Positions 45,214-53,742 of a stretch of DNA of 64,000 nt are shown one piece after another. The translations under genes were made by a program, and so were the position numbers. The stretch comes from Vibrio japonicus. Its GTDB lineage: Bacteria; Pseudomonadota; Gammaproteobacteria; Enterobacterales; Vibrionaceae. Numbering within the stretch: position 1 is the stretch's first letter; each line of letters opens with the position of its first letter. Where the stretch lies: positions 1,302,001 to 1,366,000 of the forward strand of contig NZ_CP102096.1 in assembly GCF_024582835.1 (NCBI RefSeq), given 5' to 3'. Under the pieces are notes generated by a model. It saw nothing but the letters and a program-made list of their open reading frames with translations, was not told where the DNA came from and ran no database searches.

Positions 45214-46875
45214 ATGCTTAAACAACTATTACAAGAATCAAAGTCATCGAATGGTAAAGCTCGCTTTTATGCGTTTGCAAACACGATCGAACTGACAAAC
45301 CTTATTCCTCCAACGGTTAGCTATGAAAGCGGCGGAAATACCATCATTGTTGGCCCTACAGCCATTATTGAAAGCGCGGCTGACCAGCTATCTCAGATGA
45401 ACAGCCTTACGCTACTTTCTACCGATGGGGAAAGCGGAAAGCACACTAACCTCTATTTTGCGAATAGTATTCAAATTTCCGGTTTCTTGGGAACGTTCGA
45501 AGTCCTTGTTGAAAATAACGGTATTTCAACCAATCTAGCTAACGTTGCACTCAATCATGACTGCTTTGATATCGTTCTCGACCTTTGTCTGAATAGTTGT
45601 ATGACAGAGGAAGTTCCGGTACCGGGTTATTATCCGGTAGGGCGCGGTCATCCAAAACTGGCCGATGCTCTTGAAGAGATACCGACTCTGATGGGGACAT
45701 TTGATAAGCCCAAATTTTTCCGTTTAGATACCGATCTTTGTGCGCACAGTTCTCGTGGCGTAAAAGGTTGCGAACGATGTGTTGAGTCTTGTCCAGCCGG
45801 TGCATTATCGAGTGAAGGCAACGATAAAATTGGTCATCGAATTGAGATTAACCCATATCTTTGCCAAGGCGTCGGTACTTGCGCCACATCATGCCCGACA
45901 GAAGCGATTCATTACGCATTACCCAACCCACAAGATACCCAAAAATTCATCGAACGGACTCTGGCAAATTACTTCAAAGCTGGCGGTGTTGATCCCATCA
46001 TCATGTTCTGTAGCTCTCGCCATGAGTCACACAATGTAAGCGCGCTAAAAACGTTGCCAGATAACGTTATCCCGATTGTTGTGGAAGAACTTCCATCGGT
46101 AGGGATGGATTCTTGGTTTGCCGCCCTCGTAAATGGCGCAACACAGGTTTTGTTTGCTGCAAGCAGCTATATGCCACCGACTATTTTACGAGTTCTGAAT
46201 AGTGAAGTGTCTATGGCGCAAGAGCTTCTTAGTCAGCTTGGTATTGCCAATGAGACGATTGATATCCTTTATGTTGAGTCGCTTCGAGAAGGGCTTCCAA
46301 CGCTTTGCACTGAGTCTTTTGATTTGTCTGTGGGTGAATTAGGCGGTAATAAACGTAAGCGTTTGTTGACTGCTCTGGACGCCCTAGCCACTAAACGAAT
46401 CCCTGCAGAAACTATTGCGCCTCTTCCTGAGAATGCACCGTTTGGTAACGTTTCTTGTAGCAGTCAAGATTGCACCTTGTGCATGAGCTGCGTCAGTGTT
46501 TGTCCTACACGAGCACTGTATACAGACGGTCACTCACCATCTCTGAAATTTATAGAACAAGATTGTGTTCAATGTGGCTTATGTGAGAAGGCGTGTCCTG
46601 AAAACGCATTAACGCTGACGACTCGTATGAACTGGAATACTCAGGCACGCCAAAACGCGGTTGTTCTTCATGAAGAAAAAGCGGCGGAGTGCATTCGTTG
46701 CCACAAACCTTTTGCACCGCAATCCATGATTGACATGCTTCAATCTAAGTTACGCGGTCACTCACATTTCCAGGACGAGTCAGCCATTAACCGAATTGCA
46801 ATGTGTGAAGACTGCCGTGTGATCGACATGTTTGAGTCGATGGCGGAAGACCCAATGAAGCAACTGAAATACTAG
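45214..46875 (+). CDS. 4Fe-4S cluster protein of the formate dehydrogenase operon
   Basis: A 553-residue cytoplasmic iron-sulfur protein, first gene of the operon. Cysteine groups: CERCVESCP (near 186) and CQGVGTCATSCP (near 217), then CTLCMSCVSVCP (near 420) and CVQCGLCEKACP (near 451), giving up to four [4Fe-4S] clusters, plus CIRC (near 493) and CEDC (near 531), which may bind another metal. Residues 1-170 have no motif I know. No signal peptide or membrane segment. Similar large ferredoxin-like proteins accompany FdhABC in Vibrio and Shewanella; an electron-transfer or maturation role is likely but unproven. The next gene follows within 10 nt. Confidence 0.85.
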   Translation: MLKQLLQESKSSNGKARFYAFANTIELTNLIPPTVSYESGGNTIIVGPTAIIESAADQLSQMNSLTLLSTDGESGKHTNLYFANSIQISGFLGTFEVLVENNGISTNLANVALNHDCFDIVLDLCLNSCMTEEVPVPGYYPVGRGHPKLADALEEIPTLMGTFDKPKFFRLDTDLCAHSSRGVKGCERCVESCPAGALSSEGNDKIGHRIEINPYLCQGVGTCATSCPTEAIHYALPNPQDTQKFIERTLANYFKAGGVDPIIMFCSSRHESHNVSALKTLPDNVIPIVVEELPSVGMDSWFAALVNGATQVLFAASSYMPPTILRVLNSEVSMAQELLSQLGIANETIDILYVESLREGLPTLCTESFDLSVGELGGNKRKRLLTALDALATKRIPAETIAPLPENAPFGNVSCSSQDCTLCMSCVSVCPTRALYTDGHSPSLKFIEQDCVQCGLCEKACPENALTLTTRMNWNTQARQNAVVLHEEKAAECIRCHKPFAPQSMIDMLQSKLRGHSHFQDESAINRIAMCEDCRVIDMFESMAEDPMKQLKY

Positions 46876-46883
46876 GAGTGACC

Positions 46884-47519
46884 GTGGAAAATCAACAACA
46901 AACGTTACGCGCTGAAATTTATTTTCTGCTTTCTACCTTGTATCGAAAGTGCCCTGATCAAGAGCTACTCGATTTTCTGTCCGACATTGAAACAGAAGAC
47001 GCCCCAAGTGACATGCAACGCGCTTGGCAAGGGCTTATTGAAGCCGCACAAAATGCCAAGTTGGATGCGCTCGAAGACGAATATCAAGATTTGTTTATAG
47101 GCATTGGCCGAGGCGAAGTGGTTCCATTTGCTTCATGGCATCGTACTGGCTCGCTTATGGAAAAGCCACTTGCTGACATCCGCCACGATCTTGAACGACT
47201 TGGATTCCAACGTGAAGAAGGGGTTAAAGAACCGGAAGATCATATCGCCGCGCTTTGTGAAGTGATGGCGTTAATCTCAAGTGAAGACGAAAAGCGGCAG
47301 CAAGCATTTTTTAACCACCACATTGCAGCTTGGTTTGAAAAGTTAGTCGAGCAGATTAAGCAAGCTGAACACGCTAATTTCTATCGAGCTGTTGCTCAAT
47401 TCACGACGACCTATTTATCGCTAGAGCAGGTTCGCTTTAGTGAAAATACTTATAGCAATAAAAACAAAAGAAAAATTGATGTGAAAAACGTCACTGAGTA
47501 CGACCAGTCTCAGCAATAA
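46884..47519 (+). CDS. TorD/DmsD-family molybdoenzyme chaperone
   Basis: A 211-residue all-helical cytoplasmic chaperone that binds the Tat signal of a molybdoenzyme and helps cofactor loading before export. Seen: EYQDLFIGIGRGEVVPFASW, a PLADIRHDLERLGF stretch and EPEDHIAALCEVM, which is the family's E-P-x-D-H motif. GTG at 46884 is chosen over GTG 46878 because AGGAG lies 5 nt before it and overlaps the earlier codon. FdhA, two genes downstream, carries a twin-arginine signal and is the likely client. Confidence 0.88.
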   Translation: MENQQQTLRAEIYFLLSTLYRKCPDQELLDFLSDIETEDAPSDMQRAWQGLIEAAQNAKLDALEDEYQDLFIGIGRGEVVPFASWHRTGSLMEKPLADIRHDLERLGFQREEGVKEPEDHIAALCEVMALISSEDEKRQQAFFNHHIAAWFEKLVEQIKQAEHANFYRAVAQFTTTYLSLEQVRFSENTYSNKNKRKIDVKNVTEYDQSQQ

Positions 47520-47580
47520 CAACGTCGCGTCGAAATTTGGAGTTTTGATTCTCCACATACCGTGAAGGTAAGGAAGCAAT

Positions 47581-47778
47581 ATGAAAGATAAAAACAAGGT
47601 AGATACAAGCCGTAGAGAGCTTTTGAAAGGTTTGACGACTGCTGCAATTGGCGGCGCTGTTGTCGCGGGGACCGCTCAAGTAGCTAATGCGACGGAAACA
47701 ACAGAAACGGTACAAAAACCTAAGCAGACGGGTTACAGAGAAACCCAACATATCCGCGATTATTACGAGTCACTATAG
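47581..47778 (+). CDS. Small Tat-signal protein preceding FdhA
   Basis: A 65-residue protein that is mostly a twin-arginine signal: SRRELLKGLTTAAIGGAVVAG (RR at residues 11-12) with an AQVANA-like cleavage region, leaving about 30 mature residues ending RETQHIRDYYESL. AAGGAAGC precedes the ATG. It lies 10 nt before fdhA. Homologous small Tat proteins occur at the same place in other formate dehydrogenase operons as I recall; the function is unknown. It may be a tiny subunit or an assembly aid for the exported complex. Confidence 0.82.
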   Translation: MKDKNKVDTSRRELLKGLTTAAIGGAVVAGTAQVANATETTETVQKPKQTGYRETQHIRDYYESL

Positions 47779-47788
47779 GAGCTAAATA

Positions 47789-50644
47789 ATGAAATTAACG
47801 AAACGCTCAGATAGTGTGAGCAAAGAGCAAAATCAGCTGGGTATATCACGCCGCTCATTTATGAAAAACACCTCGCTTGCTGCTGGTGGAGCGGTTGCTG
47901 GTGCGACTCTATTTTCTCCAGGAATGATCAAAAAAGCGGAAGCTAAAGCGGTGGATCCTGATGCAAAAACAGAGATCAAACGTACGATCTGTTCTCACTG
48001 TTCCGTGGGTTGTGGTATCTACGCCGAAGTTCAAAATGGTGTTTGGACAGGGCAAGAACCGGCATTTGATCACCCATTTAATGCTGGTGGACACTGTGCT
48101 AAAGGTGCGGCTCTGCGTGAACATGGTCATGGTGAGCGTCGTCTTAAATACCCAATGAAGCTTGAAAACGGAAAGTGGAAAAAGCTGTCTTGGGATCAAG
48201 CGATTGAAGAAATCGGTAATAAAACGCTCGAAATTCGAAAAGAGTCAGGCCCAGATTCCGTTTACTGGCTAGGAAGTGCGAAGCACAGTAATGAACAAGC
48301 GTATCTGTTTCGCAAAATGGCCTCACTTTGGGGTACCAATAACGTTGACCACCAAGCACGTATTTGTCACTCAACCACCGTGGCAGGGGTAGCAAACACC
48401 TGGGGTTACGGCGCGATGACCAACTCTTTTAATGATATGCACAATTGCAAATCGATGCTTTTCATCGGTTCAAACCCAGCAGAAGCGCACCCAGTTGCCA
48501 TGCAGCATATCTTAATCGCGAAAGAGAAAAACAGCTGTAAGATCGTCGTTGCAGATCCGCGCCGCACACGTACCGCAGCAAAATCTGACTACTACGTTTC
48601 TTTGCGTCCTGGTTCTGATGTGGCATTCATTTGGGGTCTTCTATGGCATGTGTTCAAAAACAACTGGGAAGATAAAGAATTTATCCAGCAACGTGTATTC
48701 GGTATGGATGAAATTCGCGAAGAAGTTGCGAAATGGAACCCTGAGGAAGTGGAGCGTGTCACTGGCGTAGCCGAAGAAGAAGTCTACAAAACGGCAAAAA
48801 TCCTATCTGACAACCGTCCGGGCTGCGTGGTTTGGTGTATGGGTGGTACTCAGCACACCACGGGTAACAACAACACTCGTGCCTACTGTGTGCTTGAATT
48901 GGCGCTCGGTAACATGGGTAAGTCTGGCGGTGGTGCAAACATCTTCCGTGGACACGACAACGTACAAGGCGCGACTGACCTTGGCGTACTATCACATACA
49001 CTTCCTGGCTACTACGGACTTGCGGACGGCTCATGGAAACACTGGGCAGGTGTCTGGGATGTCGATTTTGAGTGGATCAAGGACCGCTTCGATCAAAATG
49101 AATACCGTGGCCAAAAGCCAATGAACAATATGGGTATTCCAGTGTCACGTTGGATTGATGGTGTTTTAGAAAACAAAGACAACATCGAGCAGAACGATAA
49201 CATTCGCGCCATGTTCTACTGGGGTCACGCGGTGAACTCTCAGACGCGTGGCGTTGAAATGAAAAAGGCGATGCAAAAGCTGGATATGATGGTCATCGTT
49301 GACCCGTATCCTACCGTGGCTGCGGTAATGAACGACCGTACCGATGGTGTGTATCTGTTGCCTGCGACAACTCAATTTGAAACCTACGGCAGTGTGACGG
49401 CGTCAAACCGCTCACTTCAGTGGCGTGATCAAGTCGTGCAACCACTGTTTGATTCCAAACCGGACCACGAAATTATGTATCTGCTGTCTAAGAAGCTTGG
49501 TTTCTCAGAGCAGTTGTTTAAACACATAAAGGTCGAAAATAACCAGCCACTCATTGAAGACATTACTCGTGAATTCAACAAAGGAATGTGGACCATCGGT
49601 TATACCGGCCAAAGTCCAGAACGTTTGAAAGAACACCAACAAAACTGGCATACCTTCCACAAAACTACGCTTGAAGCGGAAGGTGGCCCTGCTCATGGAG
49701 ATACATACGGAATGCCTTGGCCATGTTGGGGCACGCCTGAAATGAAGCACCCAGGTACACACATTCTTTATGATACGTCTAAACCTGTGGCAAAAGGTGG
49801 CGGTACGTTCCGCGCGCGTTTTGGTGTTGAGTTCGAAGGCAATAACTTGCTGGCAGAAGATAGCTACTCACTCGGCAGTGAAATCGAAGATGGCTACCCA
49901 GAGTTCAGCGACAAGCTACTCAAACATCTAGGTTGGTGGGATGACTTAACCGAAGAAGAAAAAGCAGCGGCAGAAGGTAAAAACTGGAAAACCGACCTTT
50001 CAGGTGGTATCCAGCGTGTGGCAATCAAACACGGGTGTAATCCATTTGGTAACGCGAAAGCACGCGCAATCGTCTGGACATTCCCAGACAGAGTGCCACT
50101 GCACCGCGAGCCACTGTACACACCACGCCGTGATTTGGTTGCGGATTACCCAACATGGGATGACAGCGAGTCTATCTATCGCTTACCAACCATGTACAAA
50201 TCGATTCAGGATCAAGATAAATCTGGTGAGTATCCAATCATACTGACGTCTGGTCGCTTAGTTGAGTATGAGGGTGGCGGTGACGAAACTCGTTCAAACC
50301 CTTGGCTGGCTGAGCTGCAACAAGAGATGTTTGTCGAAGTCAACCCGAAAGACGCGAACGATCTCGGCTTCCAAGATGGTGACATGGTTTGGGTTGAAGG
50401 TGCGGAGAAAGGCCGTATTCACGTTAAAGCAATGGTCACACGCCGCGTGAAACCGGGAATGGCATTTATTCCATTCCACTTCGGTGGAAAATTCCAAGGT
50501 GAAGATCTTCGCGGCAAGTACCCTGAAGGCACAGACCCGTATGTACTTGGTGAATCTGCTAACATTGCAACGACTTATGGTTATGACCCTGTCACGCAAA
50601 TGCAGGAAACCAAAGTCACCCTATGTAACATTCGCAAAGCGTAA
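47789..50644 (+). CDS. fdhA: Formate dehydrogenase catalytic subunit (Mo/W-bis-MGD), cysteine type
   Basis: A 951-residue periplasmic enzyme oxidising formate to CO2. Twin-arginine signal SRRSFMKNTSLAAGG near residues 24-38; [4Fe-4S] ligands C68, C71, C75 and C103; metal ligand C193 followed by H194 in RICHSTTVAG, so it uses cysteine where E. coli FdnG has selenocysteine. IGSNPAEAHPVAM, VADPRRTRTA and the C-terminal MGD-binding HFGG stretch match the DMSO reductase superfamily. Together with FdhB and FdhC it forms a membrane-bound complex feeding quinones. Whether Mo or W is used cannot be read; the tungstate uptake genes upstream make W possible. Confidence 0.95.
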   Translation: MKLTKRSDSVSKEQNQLGISRRSFMKNTSLAAGGAVAGATLFSPGMIKKAEAKAVDPDAKTEIKRTICSHCSVGCGIYAEVQNGVWTGQEPAFDHPFNAGGHCAKGAALREHGHGERRLKYPMKLENGKWKKLSWDQAIEEIGNKTLEIRKESGPDSVYWLGSAKHSNEQAYLFRKMASLWGTNNVDHQARICHSTTVAGVANTWGYGAMTNSFNDMHNCKSMLFIGSNPAEAHPVAMQHILIAKEKNSCKIVVADPRRTRTAAKSDYYVSLRPGSDVAFIWGLLWHVFKNNWEDKEFIQQRVFGMDEIREEVAKWNPEEVERVTGVAEEEVYKTAKILSDNRPGCVVWCMGGTQHTTGNNNTRAYCVLELALGNMGKSGGGANIFRGHDNVQGATDLGVLSHTLPGYYGLADGSWKHWAGVWDVDFEWIKDRFDQNEYRGQKPMNNMGIPVSRWIDGVLENKDNIEQNDNIRAMFYWGHAVNSQTRGVEMKKAMQKLDMMVIVDPYPTVAAVMNDRTDGVYLLPATTQFETYGSVTASNRSLQWRDQVVQPLFDSKPDHEIMYLLSKKLGFSEQLFKHIKVENNQPLIEDITREFNKGMWTIGYTGQSPERLKEHQQNWHTFHKTTLEAEGGPAHGDTYGMPWPCWGTPEMKHPGTHILYDTSKPVAKGGGTFRARFGVEFEGNNLLAEDSYSLGSEIEDGYPEFSDKLLKHLGWWDDLTEEEKAAAEGKNWKTDLSGGIQRVAIKHGCNPFGNAKARAIVWTFPDRVPLHREPLYTPRRDLVADYPTWDDSESIYRLPTMYKSIQDQDKSGEYPIILTSGRLVEYEGGGDETRSNPWLAELQQEMFVEVNPKDANDLGFQDGDMVWVEGAEKGRIHVKAMVTRRVKPGMAFIPFHFGGKFQGEDLRGKYPEGTDPYVLGESANIATTYGYDPVTQMQETKVTLCNIRKA

Positions 50645-50655
50645 GGAGTCTACTG

Positions 50656-51264
50656 ATGGCTAGAATGAAATTTCTTTGTGACACCAAGCGCTGCATCGAA
50701 TGTAACGGCTGTGTCACTGCATGTAAGAACGAAAATGATGATGCACTAGAGTGGGGCATTCAGCGTCGCCGCGTGGTAACACTCAACGATGGTGAGGCAG
50801 GTGAGAATTCTATCTCTGTTGCGTGTATGCACTGTACCGACGCGCCTTGTATGGCGGTTTGCCCTGCTGACTGTTTTGAACATACTGAAGATGGCATTGT
50901 CCTGCACAACAAAGATCTGTGTATTGGGTGTGGTTACTGCCTATTTGCTTGTCCGTTTGGTGCGCCGCAGTTTCCTAAGCAAGCGTCTTTCGGTGAAAGA
51001 GGCAAAATGGATAAATGCACTTTCTGCGCCGGCGGCCCTGAAACCGAGCCGGGTAGTTTAGAGGAGAAACAAAAGTACGGTGCGAACCGCATTGCAGAAG
51101 GTAAGTTACCGATGTGTGCCTCTCTATGTTCAACGAAAGCGCTGTTAGCGGGTGACGCGGATAAAGTCTCAGACATTTTCCGTCAGCGTGTGGTAGAGCG
51201 CGGTGCTGAAGGCGCAGGTTGGACAGACGGTAATGACTTGTCATATGACGCAACGAAAAGCTAA
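50656..51264 (+). CDS. fdhB: Formate dehydrogenase iron-sulfur subunit
   Basis: A 202-residue electron-transfer subunit with ferredoxin-type cysteine groups: CIECNGCVTACKNE, CMHCTDAPCMAVCP, CIGCGYCLFACPF and CTFC with a later CASLCS, enough for four [4Fe-4S] clusters. It passes electrons from FdhA to the cytochrome b subunit. Unlike E. coli FdnH it has no C-terminal membrane helix. No own signal peptide, so it is probably exported together with FdhA on its Tat signal. It follows fdhA by 11 nt. Confidence 0.94.
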   Translation: MARMKFLCDTKRCIECNGCVTACKNENDDALEWGIQRRRVVTLNDGEAGENSISVACMHCTDAPCMAVCPADCFEHTEDGIVLHNKDLCIGCGYCLFACPFGAPQFPKQASFGERGKMDKCTFCAGGPETEPGSLEEKQKYGANRIAEGKLPMCASLCSTKALLAGDADKVSDIFRQRVVERGAEGAGWTDGNDLSYDATKS

Positions 51265-51278
51265 TACTGGAGAGAGTC

Positions 51279-52322
51279 ATGTTTTCATTATTTAAACGTG
51301 CATCTCTCACAATGCTGTCATTCATGGCAGCATTGCTATTTGCTTTATCGTTGCCAGCGTATGGTGAGCAAAATGAGTCTGATGTTGCACAACGAGAAAT
51401 CACGCAATTGGCCGGAGCGGATTATTGGCGTCAAGTGCGCCAGGGCGAAGAGGGCTACACGACCTCCCAATTTCCAGAGCACGGTGTATTGATTCGCCAG
51501 CCGGGTGAAGCTTGGTACATTTTGAAAGAGAAGTGGATGTCACCAGCAGGGGCTATCGCAATCTTCGGAAGCATTGCTATGGTCGGTCTTGCTTATATTT
51601 TCATGGGGCCAATTATGTTAAGTGCCCCAAGGACAGGAAAGCGTATAAAGCGTTGGTCTCGTCTGGATAGAGCAATGCACTGGAGTATGGCTTTCACCTT
51701 TTTAACCTTAGGTTTCAGTGGTCTGATGTTGGTTTACGGCAAGCATTTTCTTAAACCTTACATTCCAACGGATCTATGGGGTTTTATCATCATGCTCGCT
51801 AAGCAGTACCATAACTATATGGGTCCGATATTCGGTGTGCTGCTGGTCTGTGTTTTGTTGAAGTGGTGGCGTAAATCAGTGTTCACAAAAGTCGATTTCG
51901 TTTGGTTTATGAAACTCGGCGGCATGGTAGGTAAGCACAAAGGGTCGCACCCATCGGCGGGTTTCTCGAATGCCGGTGAAAAGGCGCTCTACTGGCTACT
52001 TATCGTCGTAGGTAGCGTGGTCGCGGCGAGTGGTTTGGTTCTAGATTTCCCAATCTTTGGGCAAACACGAGGCGACATGGAGCTGTCTAACCTGATCCAT
52101 ATGCTAGCGGCGCTCATCCTCATTTGTGGTTTCATTTTCCATATCTACATTGGTTTGTTTGGGATGGAAGGCGCACTTGAAGGAATGGTAACAGGTGAAG
52201 TCGACGAAACGTGGGCCAAAGAACACCACGACCTTTGGTATGAGGAAGTGATGGCGAAGGAACGCGGTGAGGCACCAGCGGAAGAAGCACAAGGAGCTCA
52301 AAAGAATGAACAAACCTCATAA
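51279..52322 (+). CDS. fdhC: Formate dehydrogenase cytochrome b556 subunit
   Basis: A 347-residue membrane subunit carrying two b haems and the quinone site. Residues 1-30 form a signal peptide (LLFALSLPAYG); a periplasmic stretch with REITQLAGADYWRQVRQGEE follows, then four or five membrane helices with haem-ligand candidates in DRAMHWSMAFTF, YHNYMGPIFG and LIHMLAALILICGFIFHIYIG. The last 25 residues are acidic and Ala/Glu-rich. The stop overlaps the next gene by 17 nt. Confidence 0.93.
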   Translation: MFSLFKRASLTMLSFMAALLFALSLPAYGEQNESDVAQREITQLAGADYWRQVRQGEEGYTTSQFPEHGVLIRQPGEAWYILKEKWMSPAGAIAIFGSIAMVGLAYIFMGPIMLSAPRTGKRIKRWSRLDRAMHWSMAFTFLTLGFSGLMLVYGKHFLKPYIPTDLWGFIIMLAKQYHNYMGPIFGVLLVCVLLKWWRKSVFTKVDFVWFMKLGGMVGKHKGSHPSAGFSNAGEKALYWLLIVVGSVVAASGLVLDFPIFGQTRGDMELSNLIHMLAALILICGFIFHIYIGLFGMEGALEGMVTGEVDETWAKEHHDLWYEEVMAKERGEAPAEEAQGAQKNEQTS

Positions 52323-52722
52323 AGGTGTTTGGGTTGCGTATATACTCAGCTGTTTGACGCCTTTTACGTGTCTGATATCTGGTGTCATTGCTATTGTTTA
52401 CGCAGGTTATCGGCTGGATAAAGGTGAAGATGGAGAGGTCTTAGATTCGCATTACTACGGCTTGATTCGTACCTTCTTCCTAAATTTAACCTATTTTGTC
52501 GTATTGATTATTACTGTCGCAACCTCTAATGGCGTGTTAGTAGGGGTTAACGATTACTGGTATAAGAACAGTATGCTAGACAGCATCGCCTATTACATTC
52601 CTTATGTTGGTATGCTGCTAGGTTTATTCGCGATATTCACTTGGTTTATTCGAATGTATCAAGGGATGACAAAGCTCAAAGACAACCAACCGTTTACCTT
52701 CTCGAAAGGTCCAAACCTTTAA
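52306..52722 (+). CDS. Small membrane protein at the end of the fdh operon
   Basis: A 138-residue protein with about three membrane helices: CLTPFTCLISGVIAIVYAG, LTYFVVLIITVATS and VGMLLGLFAIFTWF. It resembles small DUF4870-like membrane proteins, but I cannot assign it firmly. The ATG at 52306 has AGGAG 9 nt upstream and lies inside the end of fdhC, so translation is coupled. A terminator follows. It could be an accessory subunit of the complex; that is inferred from position only. Confidence 0.75.
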   Translation: MNKPHKGVWVAYILSCLTPFTCLISGVIAIVYAGYRLDKGEDGEVLDSHYYGLIRTFFLNLTYFVVLIITVATSNGVLVGVNDYWYKNSMLDSIAYYIPYVGMLLGLFAIFTWFIRMYQGMTKLKDNQPFTFSKGPNL

Positions 52723-52727
52723 CTAAG

Positions 52728-52757
52728 ATAGCCCTGAAAGTTCAGGGCTATTTTTTT
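52728..52757 (+). terminator. Terminator of the fdh operon
   Basis: ATAGCCCTGAA pairs perfectly with TTCAGGGCTAT around AG, followed by TTTTTTG. Confidence 0.92.
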
Positions 52758-52933
52758 GTTTGAAGACTTTTTAAATGCGTAACTTTCAATGTTTCTCACC
52801 CTGATGGCCCTGTGCAAGTTCACATTACGTAATTAATGAATACGTGCTTTAGACCATTGTCTAATCCTTATGTCTTCTGATGTTATTTACCAAATGCTAA
52901 GCTAAGACAAAAGGATTTAAACAAGGACGTAGT

Positions 52934-53677
52934 ATGAAGTTTCCGTATCGTAATGTAGTTGTATTGACAGGTGCTGGTATATCAGCAGAATCAGGAATAC
53001 AAACTTTCAGGACTCAGGACGGGCTTTGGGAGAATCACCGTATTGAAGATGTTGCGACACCAGAAGGCTTCGCTCGTGATCCCGATTTAGTTCAAGATTT
53101 TTATAACCAGCGTCGCCTAAAACTTCAAGAGCCCCACATTGAACCGAATGCTGCACACATCGCTTTGGGGCGTTTAGAGAATGAGTTGGAAGGCACAGTA
53201 ACCATCATCACTCAAAATATTGATAACCTCCATGAGCGAGGAGGCAGTCACAATGTCATTCACATGCATGGTGAATTGCTTAAAGCTCGCTGTAGTGAAT
53301 CGAACCAAGTGATTGAAGAGCTGGGCGAGATAAAAACTGGTGATCTTTGTCACTGCTGCCAAATCCCATCTCAATTACGCCCACATGTAGTTTGGTTTGG
53401 TGAAATGCCACTGCGCATGGGAGACATCTACGAAGCGTTGGAAAAAGCAGATTTGTTTATTTCTATCGGGACTTCTGGGGTTGTTTACCCCGCGGCGGGG
53501 TTTGTTCATGATGCTAGGGCGCGTGGGGCACATACGATAGAAATAAATCTCGAGCCAAGCGCAATAGAGAGTGAATTTGTAGAAAAACGCTATGGTAGAG
53601 CAAGCGAGCAGGTTCCTAAGCTGGTTGATGAAATACTGGCGCTGCAAAATCCAGATTCTCAGACTGCCACGGCTTAG
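52934..53677 (+). CDS. cobB: CobB, NAD-dependent protein deacylase (sirtuin)
   Basis: A 247-residue class III sirtuin that removes acetyl and probably succinyl groups from lysines. Seen: [30 protein letters not shown] and catalytic histidine H112 in [11 protein letters not shown]. The Y57/R60 pair (YNQR) is typical of desuccinylase-capable sirtuins. A CHCC group replaces a plain CxxC as part of the zinc site. Then [10 protein letters not shown] and [14 protein letters not shown]. It lacks the N-terminal extension of E. coli CobB. ACAAGGACGTAGT gives the ribosome binding site. Confidence 0.94.
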   Translation: MKFPYRNVVVLTGAGISAESGIQTFRTQDGLWENHRIEDVATPEGFARDPDLVQDFYNQRRLKLQEPHIEPNAAHIALGRLENELEGTVTIITQNIDNLHERGGSHNVIHMHGELLKARCSESNQVIEELGEIKTGDLCHCCQIPSQLRPHVVWFGEMPLRMGDIYEALEKADLFISIGTSGVVYPAAGFVHDARARGAHTIEINLEPSAIESEFVEKRYGRASEQVPKLVDEILALQNPDSQTATA

Positions 53678-53695
53678 CATTACTAATAGGCAAAA

Positions 53696-53722
53696 AGAAA
53701 GCGGCTTCATGCCGCTTTCTTC
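53696..53722. terminator. Bidirectional terminator between cobB and potD
   Basis: AGAAAGCGGC pairs with GCCGCTTTCT around TTCAT, with A-rich and T-rich flanks, between convergent genes. Confidence 0.88.
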
Positions 53723-53742
53723 GTTTATGCTCAAATAACAGA

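Noticed and set aside
48365..48367. Possible selenocysteine at the FdhA active site
   Set aside because: The codon is TGT, a plain cysteine; no in-frame TGA exists and no SECIS element is needed.
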